The notes under the pieces: generated by a model
Told to the model about the DNA's origin: nothing
Seen by the model: only the letters and a program-made list of their open reading frames with translations
The model's database searches: none
Position numbers and translations under genes: made by a program
Source of the DNA: Chloroflexota bacterium
GTDB lineage: Bacteria; Chloroflexota; UBA6077; FW602-bin22
Assembly: GCA_004297775.1 (NCBI GenBank)
Contig: SCUE01000032.1
Location: 1-64,000 of the forward strand
Direction: 5' to 3'
Length of the DNA stretch: 64,000 nucleotides
Part shown: piece after piece, positions 17,410 through 25,585 of the stretch
Position numbering within the stretch: the stretch's first letter is position 1
How the letters are laid out: the number at the start of each line of letters is the position of its first letter

Positions 17410-17439
17410 TTGACAGCCCCGGTCGCAAACCGAGATGCT
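17410..17439 (+). promoter_or_regulatory. candidate promoter for the ABC exporter operon
   Basis: A consensus TTGACA at 17410-17415 is followed after 18 bases by GATGCT (or after 20 by TGCTAT). The -10 is weak. It would give a leader of roughly 170 bases that includes the terminator hairpin. Confidence 0.4.
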
Positions 17440-17564
17440 ATCGGCACGATGAGTCGATCGCCCGTTTCCGCCACCATTACGACCTCGATATACCCGTGGG
17501 CGTGTGCGCTCGTCGCGATGCCGAGAAGCCCCGGGCCGTAGTCGCCAGTAGATCAGGCAAGGCG

Positions 17565-17596
17565 AAACGCCCCGGGGAGATTCCCCGGGGCGTTTT
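17565..17596 (+). terminator. intrinsic terminator inside the ABC operon leader
   Basis: A perfect 14-bp stem (aaacgccccgggga / tccccggggcgttt) with loop gat, followed by T. It is symmetrical enough to work in both directions. It ends 8 bases before the AAGGAG of the ABC ATPase gene and no gene ends just upstream on this strand, so it is likely an attenuator or an insulator against read-through. Confidence 0.7.
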
Positions 17597-17615
17597 CCGT
17601 TGGAAGGAGAACGCG

Positions 17616-18608
17616 ATGTCCGCCATCGAGGTACGTGACCTGTCCAAGCGCTTCACGGTGCGCGTCCCTTCCGCTGGTGCGCTCGGTGCCCTCCGCGACC
17701 TCGTTCAACCGCGCGCACGCGATGTGACCGCGGTCGATCGCGTCTCGTTCACGGTTGCGCCGGGCGAAATCGTCGCCTTCCTCGGCCCGAATGGCGCCGG
17801 CAAGAGCACGACGATCAAGATGCTGACCGGCATCCTTCACCCGACGTCCGGCCACGCGACCGTCCTCGGCTACGTCCCCTGGCGCGATCGAAAGCGCCTC
17901 GCCTACCGCATCGCGACCGTCTTCGGGCAGCGCTCGCAGCTCTGGTACCACCTGCCCCCGGCCGATACCTTCGATGTCCTCGCGCGCGTCTACGAGCTCG
18001 ATCGAACCGAGTATCGAAAGCGAGCCGGTCAACTGATCGAGCTTTTCGAGATCGGACCGTACCTACGCACCCCAGTTCGCCGCCTCTCGCTCGGCGAACG
18101 GATGCGTTGTGAGGTCGCCGCGGCGCTGCTTCACCGGCCGGATGTCATCTTCCTGGACGAGCCGACGATCGGTCTCGACGTGGTGATCCGACAGCGGATT
18201 CGCGAACTGATTCGCACGATGAATCGCGACGAGGGCACGACGATCTTCCTCACTTCGCACGATGCCGGCGACGTCGAGCAGGTATGTCGACGCGCCATCG
18301 TCGTGAACCACGGCCAGATCGTCTGCGATGAACCGATCGCGACGCTCCGGCGCGACTATCTGCGCCAGCGCGTGATCCATCTGACGTTTGGCGAGGAAAC
18401 GACCGTCGGCCCGATTGACGGCGTCGGCGTCACACGGCTCGATCCTCTTCGAACCGATCTCACGGTCGACCTCGACGCGGTCCCAATTGATCGCGTCGTC
18501 GCCAGCGTGATGGCACGACATAGCGTCGCCGACATTGCGATCGACGAGCCGCCGATGGAGGAGATCATCGCCCGCATCTACGGACGCCAGAAAGAGGTTG
18601 CCGCGTGA
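17616..18608 (+). CDS. ABC-2-type exporter ATP-binding protein
   Basis: A 330-residue ATPase. Walker A is GPNGAGKST near residue 67, the Q-loop is VFGQRSQLW, the signature is LSLGERMRCE (a variant LSGGQ), Walker B is VIFLDEP, and the switch His is in LTSHD. The N-terminal extra segment with DLVQPRARDVTAVDRVSF and a C-terminal regulatory part (about 245-330) match the group that pairs with DUF990-like permeases (COG4586). ATG 17616 has AAGGAG six bases before it. Its stop overlaps the next start by four bases. It drives export of an unknown substrate. Confidence 0.92.
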   Translation: MSAIEVRDLSKRFTVRVPSAGALGALRDLVQPRARDVTAVDRVSFTVAPGEIVAFLGPNGAGKSTTIKMLTGILHPTSGHATVLGYVPWRDRKRLAYRIATVFGQRSQLWYHLPPADTFDVLARVYELDRTEYRKRAGQLIELFEIGPYLRTPVRRLSLGERMRCEVAAALLHRPDVIFLDEPTIGLDVVIRQRIRELIRTMNRDEGTTIFLTSHDAGDVEQVCRRAIVVNHGQIVCDEPIATLRRDYLRQRVIHLTFGEETTVGPIDGVGVTRLDPLRTDLTVDLDAVPIDRVVASVMARHSVADIAIDEPPMEEIIARIYGRQKEVAA

Positions 18609-19423
18609 GCGCCAATCGCGCCATCTTCCGCCACGCCGCGAAGTACGGCGCGATCGCGCGCGTGACGATCACGACTCAGACCGTCTATGCCGGCGAAGTC
18701 GCCGTGCGCGCGGTCTTCCTCGCGATTGTGCTCTACATATTCCTACAGCTCTGGAACGCCACCTACTCCGCGCTCGGCGCGACGACGATCGCCGGTTTCA
18801 CGATCGAGCAGATGATCTGGTATCTCACGATTACCGAAGTGATCGTGATCTCGCGCTCGCGCTTCATCCGCGAGATCGACACCGAGGTGCGCTCGGGCGA
18901 CATCGCCTATCACCTGACGCGCCCATACGATTACGTGCTGTACCGTCTCGCCTACTACATCGGCGATCGCGCGCTGCGCCTGACGATCGGTTTCGGTCTG
19001 GGAATCCCGATCGCCTACGCGTTCGTTGGCCCACTCGACGTCAGGCCTGAGGCCGTCGGTTTGGCGGTCGCGATCATCATGCTGGGAACGCTGGCCGATT
19101 TCGCGGCATCGATCGCGATCGGCCTCTGCGCTTTCTGGGTCGAAGACACGGCGCCATTCGCGCTCCTCTACGAGCGCGCGATCATGCTGCTCGGCGGAAT
19201 GCTCCTGCCGCTCGAACTGTTTCCCGACGCGATCAAAGCGGTCGTCGGCGTCCTGCCGTTCCAGTTGCTGCTCTACGCGCCGGCTCGATTGGTCGTAACC
19301 GGCGATAGCGGTCTCGCGCCGTCCTGGATCGCCCAACTCCTGGTCGCAATCGTCGTCGGAATGGCGATCGCGTGGCGCGTGTACGCGTTCGCCGTCAGCC
19401 GCCTGCACGCGAACGGGGGTTGA
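18605..19423 (+). CDS. ABC-2 exporter permease, COG4587-like
   Basis: A 272-residue membrane protein with six hydrophobic segments (around residues 32-50, 60-78, 120-140, 150-175, 195-215 and 240-265). ISRSRFIREIDTEVRSGDIAYHLTRPYDYVLYR is the conserved cytoplasmic segment with its SGDIAY motif typical of this permease family. The GTG start overlaps the ATPase stop (GTGA). It forms a heteromeric pore with the next gene product. Confidence 0.88.
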   Translation: MSANRAIFRHAAKYGAIARVTITTQTVYAGEVAVRAVFLAIVLYIFLQLWNATYSALGATTIAGFTIEQMIWYLTITEVIVISRSRFIREIDTEVRSGDIAYHLTRPYDYVLYRLAYYIGDRALRLTIGFGLGIPIAYAFVGPLDVRPEAVGLAVAIIMLGTLADFAASIAIGLCAFWVEDTAPFALLYERAIMLLGGMLLPLELFPDAIKAVVGVLPFQLLLYAPARLVVTGDSGLAPSWIAQLLVAIVVGMAIAWRVYAFAVSRLHANGG

Positions 19424-19425
19424 TC

Positions 19426-20220
19426 GTGCGCCAAGTTCGGATTGAATTGTCGTTCGTGGCGGCCTATGTGCGCGCAAATCTGCGCGCCGCGCTCGAGTAC
19501 CGGGTCGCGTTCTGGGGCAACGTGATTGCGATGTTCATCAACGACGCCATGTGGGTGACGTTCTGGATCTTCTTCTTCGACCGCTTTCCGGCCGTGGCTG
19601 GTTACGACGTCCGCGACATCTTGACGATCTGGGCCGTCGCCGCGTTCGGTTTCGGGATCGCGGTCGGGATCTTCGGCAACTGCATGCGCTTCGCGCCGAT
19701 CGTGGCCGAGGGACGGCTCGACTTCTACCTCACCCTGCCACGACCGCCCTTGCTTCACCTGCTCGTCAGTTACATGTCCCCCAGCGCGTGGGGAGATGCG
19801 ATCTTCGGCATCGGCTTGTACGCGTTGATCGCGCAACCGTCGTTCGTCGAACTCCTTGGATTCCTAGCCGTGTCGCTCAGCGTCGGCGCGATCATCGTGG
19901 CGCACGCCACGCTGGCCAGTTCGCTCGCGTTCTGGCTCGGTCAGGCCGAGTCGATCGCCAGCCAGATCCAGAACGCACTCATCATGTTCTCGACCTATCC
20001 CACCTCGCTCTTCAGCGGACTGGTGCGGGTCCTGCTCTTCACGGCGATCCCGGCTGGCTTCATCGCCTACATCCCGGTGCGCTACTTGCGGGAGTGGGAG
20101 TGGTGGCAGTTGCCCGCGACGCTCGGCGCGGCCCTCGTCTACGTCGCGCTCGCAATCGTCGTCTTCCACCTCGGCCTGCGGCGGTATGAGTCAGGCAACG
20201 CGGTCGCCATGCGGACGTGA
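19426..20220 (+). CDS. ABC-2 exporter permease, COG3694-like
   Basis: A 264-residue membrane protein with six hydrophobic segments. VAEGRLDFYLTLPRPPLLHLL is the conserved loop equivalent to that of its partner permease. GTG 19426 lies 2 bases after the partner's stop and is preceded by GGGGG. The three genes therefore form one exporter unit of ATPase and two different permeases. Proteins of this kind export unidentified compounds; the neighbours give no clue. Confidence 0.88.
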   Translation: MRQVRIELSFVAAYVRANLRAALEYRVAFWGNVIAMFINDAMWVTFWIFFFDRFPAVAGYDVRDILTIWAVAAFGFGIAVGIFGNCMRFAPIVAEGRLDFYLTLPRPPLLHLLVSYMSPSAWGDAIFGIGLYALIAQPSFVELLGFLAVSLSVGAIIVAHATLASSLAFWLGQAESIASQIQNALIMFSTYPTSLFSGLVRVLLFTAIPAGFIAYIPVRYLREWEWWQLPATLGAALVYVALAIVVFHLGLRRYESGNAVAMRT

Positions 20221-20232
20221 GTGGTTCTGCAT

Positions 20233-20238
20233 TAGTCT
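20233..20238 (+). promoter_or_regulatory. -10 box TAGTCT, 7 bases before the larE GTG
   Basis: TAGTCT lies in the 25-base gap after the ABC operon, 7 bases before the GTG at 20246. There is no ribosome binding site, so larE may have its own leaderless transcript. Confidence 0.4.
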
Positions 20239-20245
20239 TACGCCC

Positions 20246-21118
20246 GTGATTGAGACGAAGACGCTCACCAACCCGCCCAGCCTGAGCGACAAGGAACAGA
20301 ATCTCCGAAGCTTGCTGCGCGAACTTGGCAGCGTCATCGTCGCCTATTCGGGCGGAGTCGACTCGGCCTTCCTTATGGCAGTTGCCCACGAGACCCTCGG
20401 CGAACGCGCCCTCGCGGTTACGGCGATCTCACCCAGCATCAGCCCGACCGAGGTCGACGACGCCGCCGCGATCGCGAAGAAAGTCGGCGCGCGCCACCAG
20501 TTCATCGAGACACAAGAAATCGAGCGCGAAGAGTACGCCGCCAACAACCCGGATCGCTGCTTCTTCTGCAAAGACACGCTGTTCGCGACGCTCGGACCGC
20601 TTGCCGCGACCGAGGGCTACGCCGTCGTCGCGGACGGATTCAACGTCGACGATCGCGGCGACTATCGGCCCGGTCGCGAGGCGGCGCGCCGTCACGGTGT
20701 CCGATCGCCGCTCGATGAAGTCGGCCTGACCAAGGTCGAGATTCGCGAGCTATCCCGTCAGCGCGATCTCCCGACCTGGGACAAGCCGGCCGCCGCCTGC
20801 CTCTCCTCGCGCATTCCGTACGGAGAGCGCGTCACGATCGAGAAGCTTCGCCAGATCGACGCCGCCGAGCAGTTTATTCGTGGCCTCGGGTTTCGCCAGT
20901 GCCGTGTCCGCCATCACGACAAGATCGCCCGTGTCGAACTGCCACGCGGGGACCTTGCCCGCGTCTTCGCCGACGGCCTGAACGACGTCATCGCGGGCCG
21001 CCTCAAGGAACTCGGCTACACCTACGTCACGATCGACCTGCAGGGCTTCCGCAGCGGCAGCATGAACGAGACGCTCACCGCCGCCCAGCGTCAGCCGATC
21101 GCGCTTCATCTGGGGTAG
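20246..21118 (+). CDS. larE: ATP-dependent sacrificial sulfur transferase LarE
   Basis: A 290-residue PP-loop protein. SGGVDSAF near residue 35 is the ATP pyrophosphatase loop. CFFCKDTLF near residue 105 gives the CxxC seen in the sulfur-donating, cluster-carrying subgroup. WDKPAAACLSSRIPYG near residue 175 carries the Cys equivalent to the sacrificial Cys176 of Lactobacillus LarE. So three Cys residues are present; some LarE proteins with three Cys use a [4Fe-4S] cluster as sulfur carrier. It acts in synthesis of the nickel-pincer nucleotide cofactor of lactate racemase-type enzymes. larB, larC and larA are not in the window. Confidence 0.88.
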   Translation: MIETKTLTNPPSLSDKEQNLRSLLRELGSVIVAYSGGVDSAFLMAVAHETLGERALAVTAISPSISPTEVDDAAAIAKKVGARHQFIETQEIEREEYAANNPDRCFFCKDTLFATLGPLAATEGYAVVADGFNVDDRGDYRPGREAARRHGVRSPLDEVGLTKVEIRELSRQRDLPTWDKPAAACLSSRIPYGERVTIEKLRQIDAAEQFIRGLGFRQCRVRHHDKIARVELPRGDLARVFADGLNDVIAGRLKELGYTYVTIDLQGFRSGSMNETLTAAQRQPIALHLG

Positions 21119-21565
21119 TCAGGCCGTTCGCACCTCGGTGGGGCCGATGATCTCGACCAGTCGCGACGCCGGTGAACGACGAAGTCGAGCGTCAAGGGTC
21201 ACGAGCGGGACACCGTTCACTTGCGCGAGCGCGACGTACGCGGCATCGTACAGGCGTGCGAAACCGCACTTGGTGGCGATGCTCCAGGCTTCAACCACTA
21301 ACTCCTCAGTCGCCGGGACGATTCGCACGGGAGCACGTCGCAGCCGTCCAAACGCTTCGCCGACATCACTTGCCGTTAGCGCACCCATCCCCTGGGTCGG
21401 ATGACCGGCAGCCAGTCGCCAGGCACACTCGTGCAGAACCGATGCAACTTCCCAGACAAGCAATTCGGGGGCGAGCAGTTCATGTTGCTCAAATCGGCCA
21501 AAGCCGCGGTCTCCGGCAACCAGGCACTCATGAACGACAACATTCGCGTCAACTACCAGAATCAC
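21119..21565 (-). CDS. vapC: PIN-domain toxin (VapC-like)
   Basis: A 148-residue PIN-domain ribonuclease. Acidic active-site residues are seen in VVDANVVVHE (N terminus), VWEVASVLHE (about 38), LYDAAYVALA (about 105) and VTLDAR (about 124). VapC toxins cut tRNA or rRNA and are held inactive by the partner antitoxin. The GTG start directly follows the stop of the HTH antitoxin gene with no gap, so the two are co-translated. Confidence 0.85.
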   Translation of the reverse strand: MILVVDANVVVHECLVAGDRGFGRFEQHELLAPELLVWEVASVLHECAWRLAAGHPTQGMGALTASDVGEAFGRLRRAPVRIVPATEELVVEAWSIATKCGFARLYDAAYVALAQVNGVPLVTLDARLRRSPASRLVEIIGPTEVRTA

Positions 21566-21820
21566 TCAGTGCTCGGCACGCTGCCGACGCAGCATTGCGA
21601 TGAGATTCGGCACCTCCGCTCCGGAATCGGTTAAGCGCCAATCGTCCGGTATCGGCAGCCTTTCAGCCTCGGCATCGACAAGAGGCCCGAGGTCGCTCTC
21701 CTGGATCAGGTGCTGCGTACCGACCCGCCGCGATGCCAGCTTCCCGGCACGAATCCAGCGACGTACGGTTTCCGGGTTCCGACCGACTCGACGCGCCGCG
21801 ACAGGAACAGTGATTTCCAT
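21566..21820 (-). CDS. HTH (excisionase/MerR-like) antitoxin
   Basis: An 84-residue protein beginning with a winged-helix DNA-binding fold of excisionase type: TVPVAARRVGRNPETVRRWIRAGKLASRRVGTQHLIQESDL. The C-terminal 35 residues probably bind the PIN toxin. ATG 21820 directly abuts a 19-bp palindrome holding a TATACT box, so the mRNA is leaderless and autorepression is likely. The frame extends upstream to 21874 but would read through the operator. Confidence 0.82.
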   Translation of the reverse strand: MEITVPVAARRVGRNPETVRRWIRAGKLASRRVGTQHLIQESDLGPLVDAEAERLPIPDDWRLTDSGAEVPNLIAMLRRQRAEH

Positions 21821-21839
21821 GTGTTGTAGTATACAACAC
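21821..21839 (-). promoter_or_regulatory. palindromic operator with -10 box of the PIN/HTH toxin-antitoxin operon
   Basis: Perfect 8-bp arms gtgttgta and tacaacac around gta. The minus-strand -10 TATACT (21828-21833) lies inside it, 7 bases before the ATG at 21820. A protein bound here would block RNA polymerase. Confidence 0.7.
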
Positions 21840-21931
21840 CCACCGACACTCGCGCACGAAGGTCCTGGAACCATGTCCGGCCGAGCACGCGGGCGCTATC
21901 TGCTCCATCCCGATCCGAGTGAACTTGGCCA

Positions 21932-22652
21932 TCAATCCAGGCTCGCCAATGGCAGTGATCCCACATCGAGCCGCTCCGCATCCTCGTACGGCGGCCGCGT
22001 GAGGGCAGCCTGGACCTGTTCGGCGAAAGCCGGATCGCGGCGCGATCGCGCGACCGTAGCGGCGCGATCGCCGTCGCCGGGGACGAGCGCCTCGTGGGAC
22101 CACGCCACTCCCGCAATCCCGGACGCGGCGTCCGCGACCATGCGCCGCTGCCACCACAGCAGGCTATCCGGCAGATTGTCCAGATTGAAGGAGCGTGCCT
22201 CGATGGTTTCATTGGGATCGAAGTCGCCCGGGTCGCCATCAACAACCGTTGCCGCGAACAGAACCGAGTGACTACCGGCGCGCCAACGCGGCCGCGAGTA
22301 CGTCCCCACCACGCGTATCAGCGCCACGCGAAAACCCGTTTCCTCACGCACTTCACGGATCGCCGCCTCGGCCAGCGACTCACCAGCTTCGATGGTGCCG
22401 CCCGGTAGGTTCCACGCGCGCGTCCTCGCACAACTGGAGCAGCACCCGGCCGCGGTCGATCACAGCCACCACGACCCCGAAGCTGGGCATCAACACCTCC
22501 CGCGTGAGCGCTGGCAGAAGCCGTCGCAAGACCAACAACTCGTCGGAATTCGGGAATCTCAGGGGATTTTCTGATGCGCTTCGCGCCGCTATGCCCCAAG
22601 AAGTGGCGCCATAGGGGTCGTCAAAGACCTCTGGAACTGTTGCTTCGGCCAT
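21932..22652 (-). pseudogene. Nudix hydrolase, frameshifted
   Basis: The gene is in two frames. From ATG 22652 it reads SFGVVVAVIDRGRVLLQLCEDAR and then leaves frame. In another frame it continues WNLPGGTIEAGESLAEAAIREVREETG and on to the stop at 21932. Joined, the pieces give about 240 residues with a perfect Nudix box (GX5EX7REVXEEXG). The break falls in a (CG)4 run at 22415-22422; adding one CG dinucleotide restores the frame. Nudix enzymes hydrolyse nucleoside-diphosphate-linked substrates. This is either real slippage in a dinucleotide run or an assembly error. Confidence 0.8.
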
Positions 22653-22700
22653 CTGGGCATTCCTCTCGGTGCACTCGCGTCATTCATAAGGAGTCGGAGA

Positions 22701-23288
22701 ATGGTGGCTCTTGCTGGACAGATGTGGCGCGCCTCAATCCTCGACATCAATCTCTACGAGGAGGTCGAACGCGATACGACCCAGACGCGAGCAGCGCTGA
22801 CGGTGGCCGCGATCGCCAGTTCGGTCGTGGGTCTTAGCGTGCTGGCCGCGATGACGCTCAACCGATCTGGGTCGATGGCTCCACCCGTCCTGCTCGTGGC
22901 GTTCGCCGGCGGTGTCGCGGCCGCAATGGTCGGACTCGCGGTCTGGACGGCATGCATCTACTGGGTGGGCGTGCTCTTGTTCCACGCCACCGCCACATGG
23001 GGTGAGGTCGTTCGCACGGTTGGCTTCGCCTTCGCGCCCGGCGTGCTCAATGTGTTCGGATTCGTGCCGGTCTTCGGGGACATCGTTTCGGTCGTCGTCC
23101 CGGCGTGGATGGTCGTCGCCTCAGTCATCGCGGTCCGCCAGTCACTCGACGTCAACACGATTCAGGCGATCGTCACGTCGCTGATCGGCGGCGTCCTTGC
23201 TGGCGTGCTCGTTGTGCTGATGTCGGTAAGCCTCGCGCTGCCGCTCACAATCGCGGTCGCCACGCTGGTTAACGCGCTGACTCGATAG
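22701..23288 (+). CDS. YIP1-family-like membrane protein
   Basis: A 195-residue protein with a short soluble N terminus (FxANxY-like region DINLYEEVERDTTQTRA) and five hydrophobic helices (about 33-50, 62-92, 105-125, 130-145 and 158-190). ATWGEVVRTVGFAFAPGVLNVFGFVPVFG is the typical YIP1 core. Function in bacteria is unknown. ATG 22701 is preceded by AAGGAGTCGGAGA. It is divergent from the Nudix gene. Confidence 0.7.
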   Translation: MVALAGQMWRASILDINLYEEVERDTTQTRAALTVAAIASSVVGLSVLAAMTLNRSGSMAPPVLLVAFAGGVAAAMVGLAVWTACIYWVGVLLFHATATWGEVVRTVGFAFAPGVLNVFGFVPVFGDIVSVVVPAWMVVASVIAVRQSLDVNTIQAIVTSLIGGVLAGVLVVLMSVSLALPLTIAVATLVNALTR

Positions 23289-23296
23289 CGCGGCGC

Positions 23297-23312
23297 CCAG
23301 CCGTGCGGCTGG
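23297..23312. terminator. small stem-loop after the YIP1-like gene
   Basis: A 6-bp perfect stem ccagcc / ggctgg with loop gtgc, 8 bases after the stop. No T run, so only a weak terminator candidate between convergent genes. Confidence 0.35.
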
Positions 23313-23455
23313 CGGAAACTGTACCGATCGCCGATTGACGGCCGACGCATCCTCGCCGGTCCGATCTGCCGACCGCGACGCATCGAGAATGGAGACATCG
23401 CCGCCGCCAGGTCAGCATCTGGCGCGGGCTCGACCGATCCTTCCACCGCGTCAAA

Positions 23456-23764
23456 TCACGGCTGCGCGTAGACGTCGTACCGTCCGACGCGCCGCCACCT
23501 GATTCCCGGCTGGCCATCGAAATCGGCGATCTCGAACGTGGCCCGTCCGTCGGATCCCGCGAAGGACCACGTGAGTTCCCAGATGCCCGGCCGGCCCGTC
23601 ATCGGTCTGACACGCAACTTCGGCGGCCATTCTGGCACCGCGCGCAAACCGCGCTCAGCAAGTGCATCATTCAACGCGCGCACGGCATCCTTGAAGAGCT
23701 CACGCTCACTCGAGTTGAGCCGCGACCAATCTGCCCAGAACGAATCGGTCTCCGCGTGCTTCAC
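23456..23764 (-). CDS. RelE/ParE-like toxin
   Basis: A 102-residue protein. The helical N terminus is SFWADWSRLNSSERELFKDAVRALND. The beta-sheet part is GIWELTWSF, then DGRATFEIADFDGQPGIRWRRVGRYDVYAQ, which has the order and ending of RelE-family mRNA interferases. GTG 23764 overlaps the AbrB-like antitoxin stop (GTGA). Antitoxin-first order and coupling support a type II toxin-antitoxin pair. Catalytic residues are not obvious. Confidence 0.7.
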   Translation of the reverse strand: MKHAETDSFWADWSRLNSSERELFKDAVRALNDALAERGLRAVPEWPPKLRVRPMTGRPGIWELTWSFAGSDGRATFEIADFDGQPGIRWRRVGRYDVYAQP

Positions 23765-24075
23765 GCTCGGGGCGGTTCGCCGTCCTTCTCGCCACCTCGC
23801 CCTCCGCCACGATCGAGAGCGCCGAGGAAGTCGTCGGTGCTGTCGTGGACACGAAACCGTCCGGCCGCGTACTCCGCCTCGACCTCCCGCTCCTTTCGCT
23901 GCCACTCGGGAGTCCAGAACCAGGCTTGACTCTTGTCCACCAGCATCAACGGACGAATCTCGATGACCCCGTCTTCCCGCCGCGAGACCTCGATCGGATC
24001 GTTCACGTCCAGGCCCGCGCGAATGTCCTTGGGCAGCACGATCGTGAATCGTTGGCCGATCTTCGCGCGCGCCAT
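23761..24075 (-). CDS. AbrB/MazE-like antitoxin
   Basis: A 104-residue protein. Residues 1-48 form a swapped-hairpin AbrB DNA-binding domain: AKIGQRFTIVLPKDIRAGLDVNDPIEV, then EIRPLMLVDKSQAWF. The C terminus is acidic, then Gly-rich, and should bind the toxin. ATG 24075 has GGAGG about eight bases upstream. Upstream, tcagataaactga at about 24105-24117 is a small inverted repeat next to TAGACT-like sequence and may be the operator. Confidence 0.75.
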   Translation of the reverse strand: MARAKIGQRFTIVLPKDIRAGLDVNDPIEVSRREDGVIEIRPLMLVDKSQAWFWTPEWQRKEREVEAEYAAGRFRVHDSTDDFLGALDRGGGRGGEKDGEPPRA

Positions 24076-24242
24076 CGAAACACCTCCACGACTCTCATTA
24101 GTCTATCAGTTTATCTGACGATCGGTACATCAGTTCTTCAGATTCGCCGCGCCAATCGGATCCTTCGTCCGTGTTCTCCTCCTGACTCATCGCGCCGGGC
24201 GTGCACGGCCGCGTCCCGGCTTGCCACCGGACGCACAACCCG

Positions 24243-25514
24243 ATGCCGCGCGCATGGAAACGTGCGAAGATCACGCGCGTGCAGCGGCAAATCGCCAGGC
24301 TCCTCGACCGCCTGACCGACGCTGGCGCGCTGCCGACCGACTCCGATGAAGAGCGGCTCCGTAAGGGAACGTTGACGCTAGTCGCCACGCTCGTTGCGGT
24401 GGCCGCCGTCTTCTGGGTCGGGATCTACGCCGCCATGGGTCTATTTGTTTCGGCAGCGATCCCCTTCGGCTACCAGATTGTCTCGGCGATCAGCATCGCG
24501 TACTTCATCCGCACAAGACGTTTCGCCGTCTTTCGATTCAGCCAACTCTGCCTGATGCTGATTCTTCCCGGACTTCTGCAGTGGAGCCTTGGTGGATTCG
24601 TGGCCAGCAGTGGCGTCATCGCCTGGGCAAGCCTTGGTCCACTTGGCGCACTAATGTTCCACGGGCCGCGGCAATCCGTGGCCTGGTTGGCAGCCTACCT
24701 CATCGAGGTCGCCGTGCTCGGGATCGCCGATGGCGCATTGGCCGCGAACGCCCCACCCATTCCGTCCGGCATCGTGCCGCTCTTTTTCGTCATGAACATC
24801 AGCACGATCTCAGCGATCACATATCTCATCGTCCGCTACTTCGCGGGACGAATGGAGGAAGCCCAGGCGCGCTCGGAACGGCTGTTGCTGAATGTGCTAC
24901 CACGGTCGATCGCCGAACGACTCAAGCGGCAGGATGGCGCGATCGCCGACGGCTTCGCGGACGTGACGGTGCTATTCGCCGACATCGTCGACTTCACGGG
25001 CCTGTCAGCCGATATCACACCCGCGCGCGTCGTCGCGATCCTGAATGACGTCTTCTCGGCCTTCGATCGCCTGGCCGATCAGCACGGACTGGAGAAGATC
25101 AAGACGATCGGCGACGCCTACATGGCCGTCGCCGGCCTGCCATCGCCGCGACCGGATCACGCCGAGGCAGTGGCCGACATGGCACTGGACATGCAGCGGG
25201 AACTGTTCGATCGCGCCACAGAAGGCATTCCTCGAATCCGGCTCCGCATCGGAATCAACAGCGGCCCGGTCGTCGCCGGAGTCATCGGCACCAGGAAGTT
25301 CATCTACGACCTCTGGGGCGACGCCGTCAACACCGCGTCACGCATGGAGTCCCACGGTGTTCCGGACGGCATTCAAGTCACCCAAGCAACCTACGATCTT
25401 CTGAAGGGCAAGTTCACGTTTGCCGAGCGGGGATCGGTCGACATCAAGGGCAAGGGCGCGATGACGACGTACCTGCTGCGCGGACGTGTCGGCTCACGGT
25501 CGACTGGTTCATGA
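24243..25514 (+). CDS. class III adenylate cyclase with membrane domain
   Basis: A 423-residue protein. About six hydrophobic helices fill residues 42-205. A short helical linker (ARSERLLLNVLPRSIAERL, the usual cyclase-transducer segment) follows, then the catalytic domain at 235-410. LFADIVDFTGLS carries the first metal Asp, KIKTIGDAYMA carries the substrate Lys and second Asp region, and LWGDAVNTASRME carries the Asp, Asn and Arg. The Lys/Asp pair predicts ATP as substrate, so cAMP is the expected product. ATG 24243 is chosen; an earlier codon at 24201 and a GTG at 24279 are alternatives. A putative cNMP-fold protein lies at 6401. Confidence 0.88.
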   Translation: MPRAWKRAKITRVQRQIARLLDRLTDAGALPTDSDEERLRKGTLTLVATLVAVAAVFWVGIYAAMGLFVSAAIPFGYQIVSAISIAYFIRTRRFAVFRFSQLCLMLILPGLLQWSLGGFVASSGVIAWASLGPLGALMFHGPRQSVAWLAAYLIEVAVLGIADGALAANAPPIPSGIVPLFFVMNISTISAITYLIVRYFAGRMEEAQARSERLLLNVLPRSIAERLKRQDGAIADGFADVTVLFADIVDFTGLSADITPARVVAILNDVFSAFDRLADQHGLEKIKTIGDAYMAVAGLPSPRPDHAEAVADMALDMQRELFDRATEGIPRIRLRIGINSGPVVAGVIGTRKFIYDLWGDAVNTASRMESHGVPDGIQVTQATYDLLKGKFTFAERGSVDIKGKGAMTTYLLRGRVGSRSTGS

Positions 25515-25585
25515 TCTTCGAGGGTCAGCGTATACGCGCCCGCGCCCCTGTCTACGGTGCCCAGTAGCCGACCGTCGCCGAGAAG

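Larger units (their letters stand above)
17262..17615. other. 354-bp intergenic region: divergent control region with leader and terminator
   Basis: There is no convincing gene. It holds the proS promoter at its left end, a TTGACA box at 17410-17415 pointing right, a possible 30-codon leader frame (ATG 17449 to TAG 17541) without a good ribosome binding site, and a strong intrinsic-terminator hairpin at 17565-17596 just before the ribosome binding site of the ABC operon. Confidence 0.6.

Noticed and set aside
17281-17541. 86-codon + strand frame in the proS/ABC gap
   Set aside because: No ribosome binding site or family match; part of it is kept only as a possible short leader frame from 17449.
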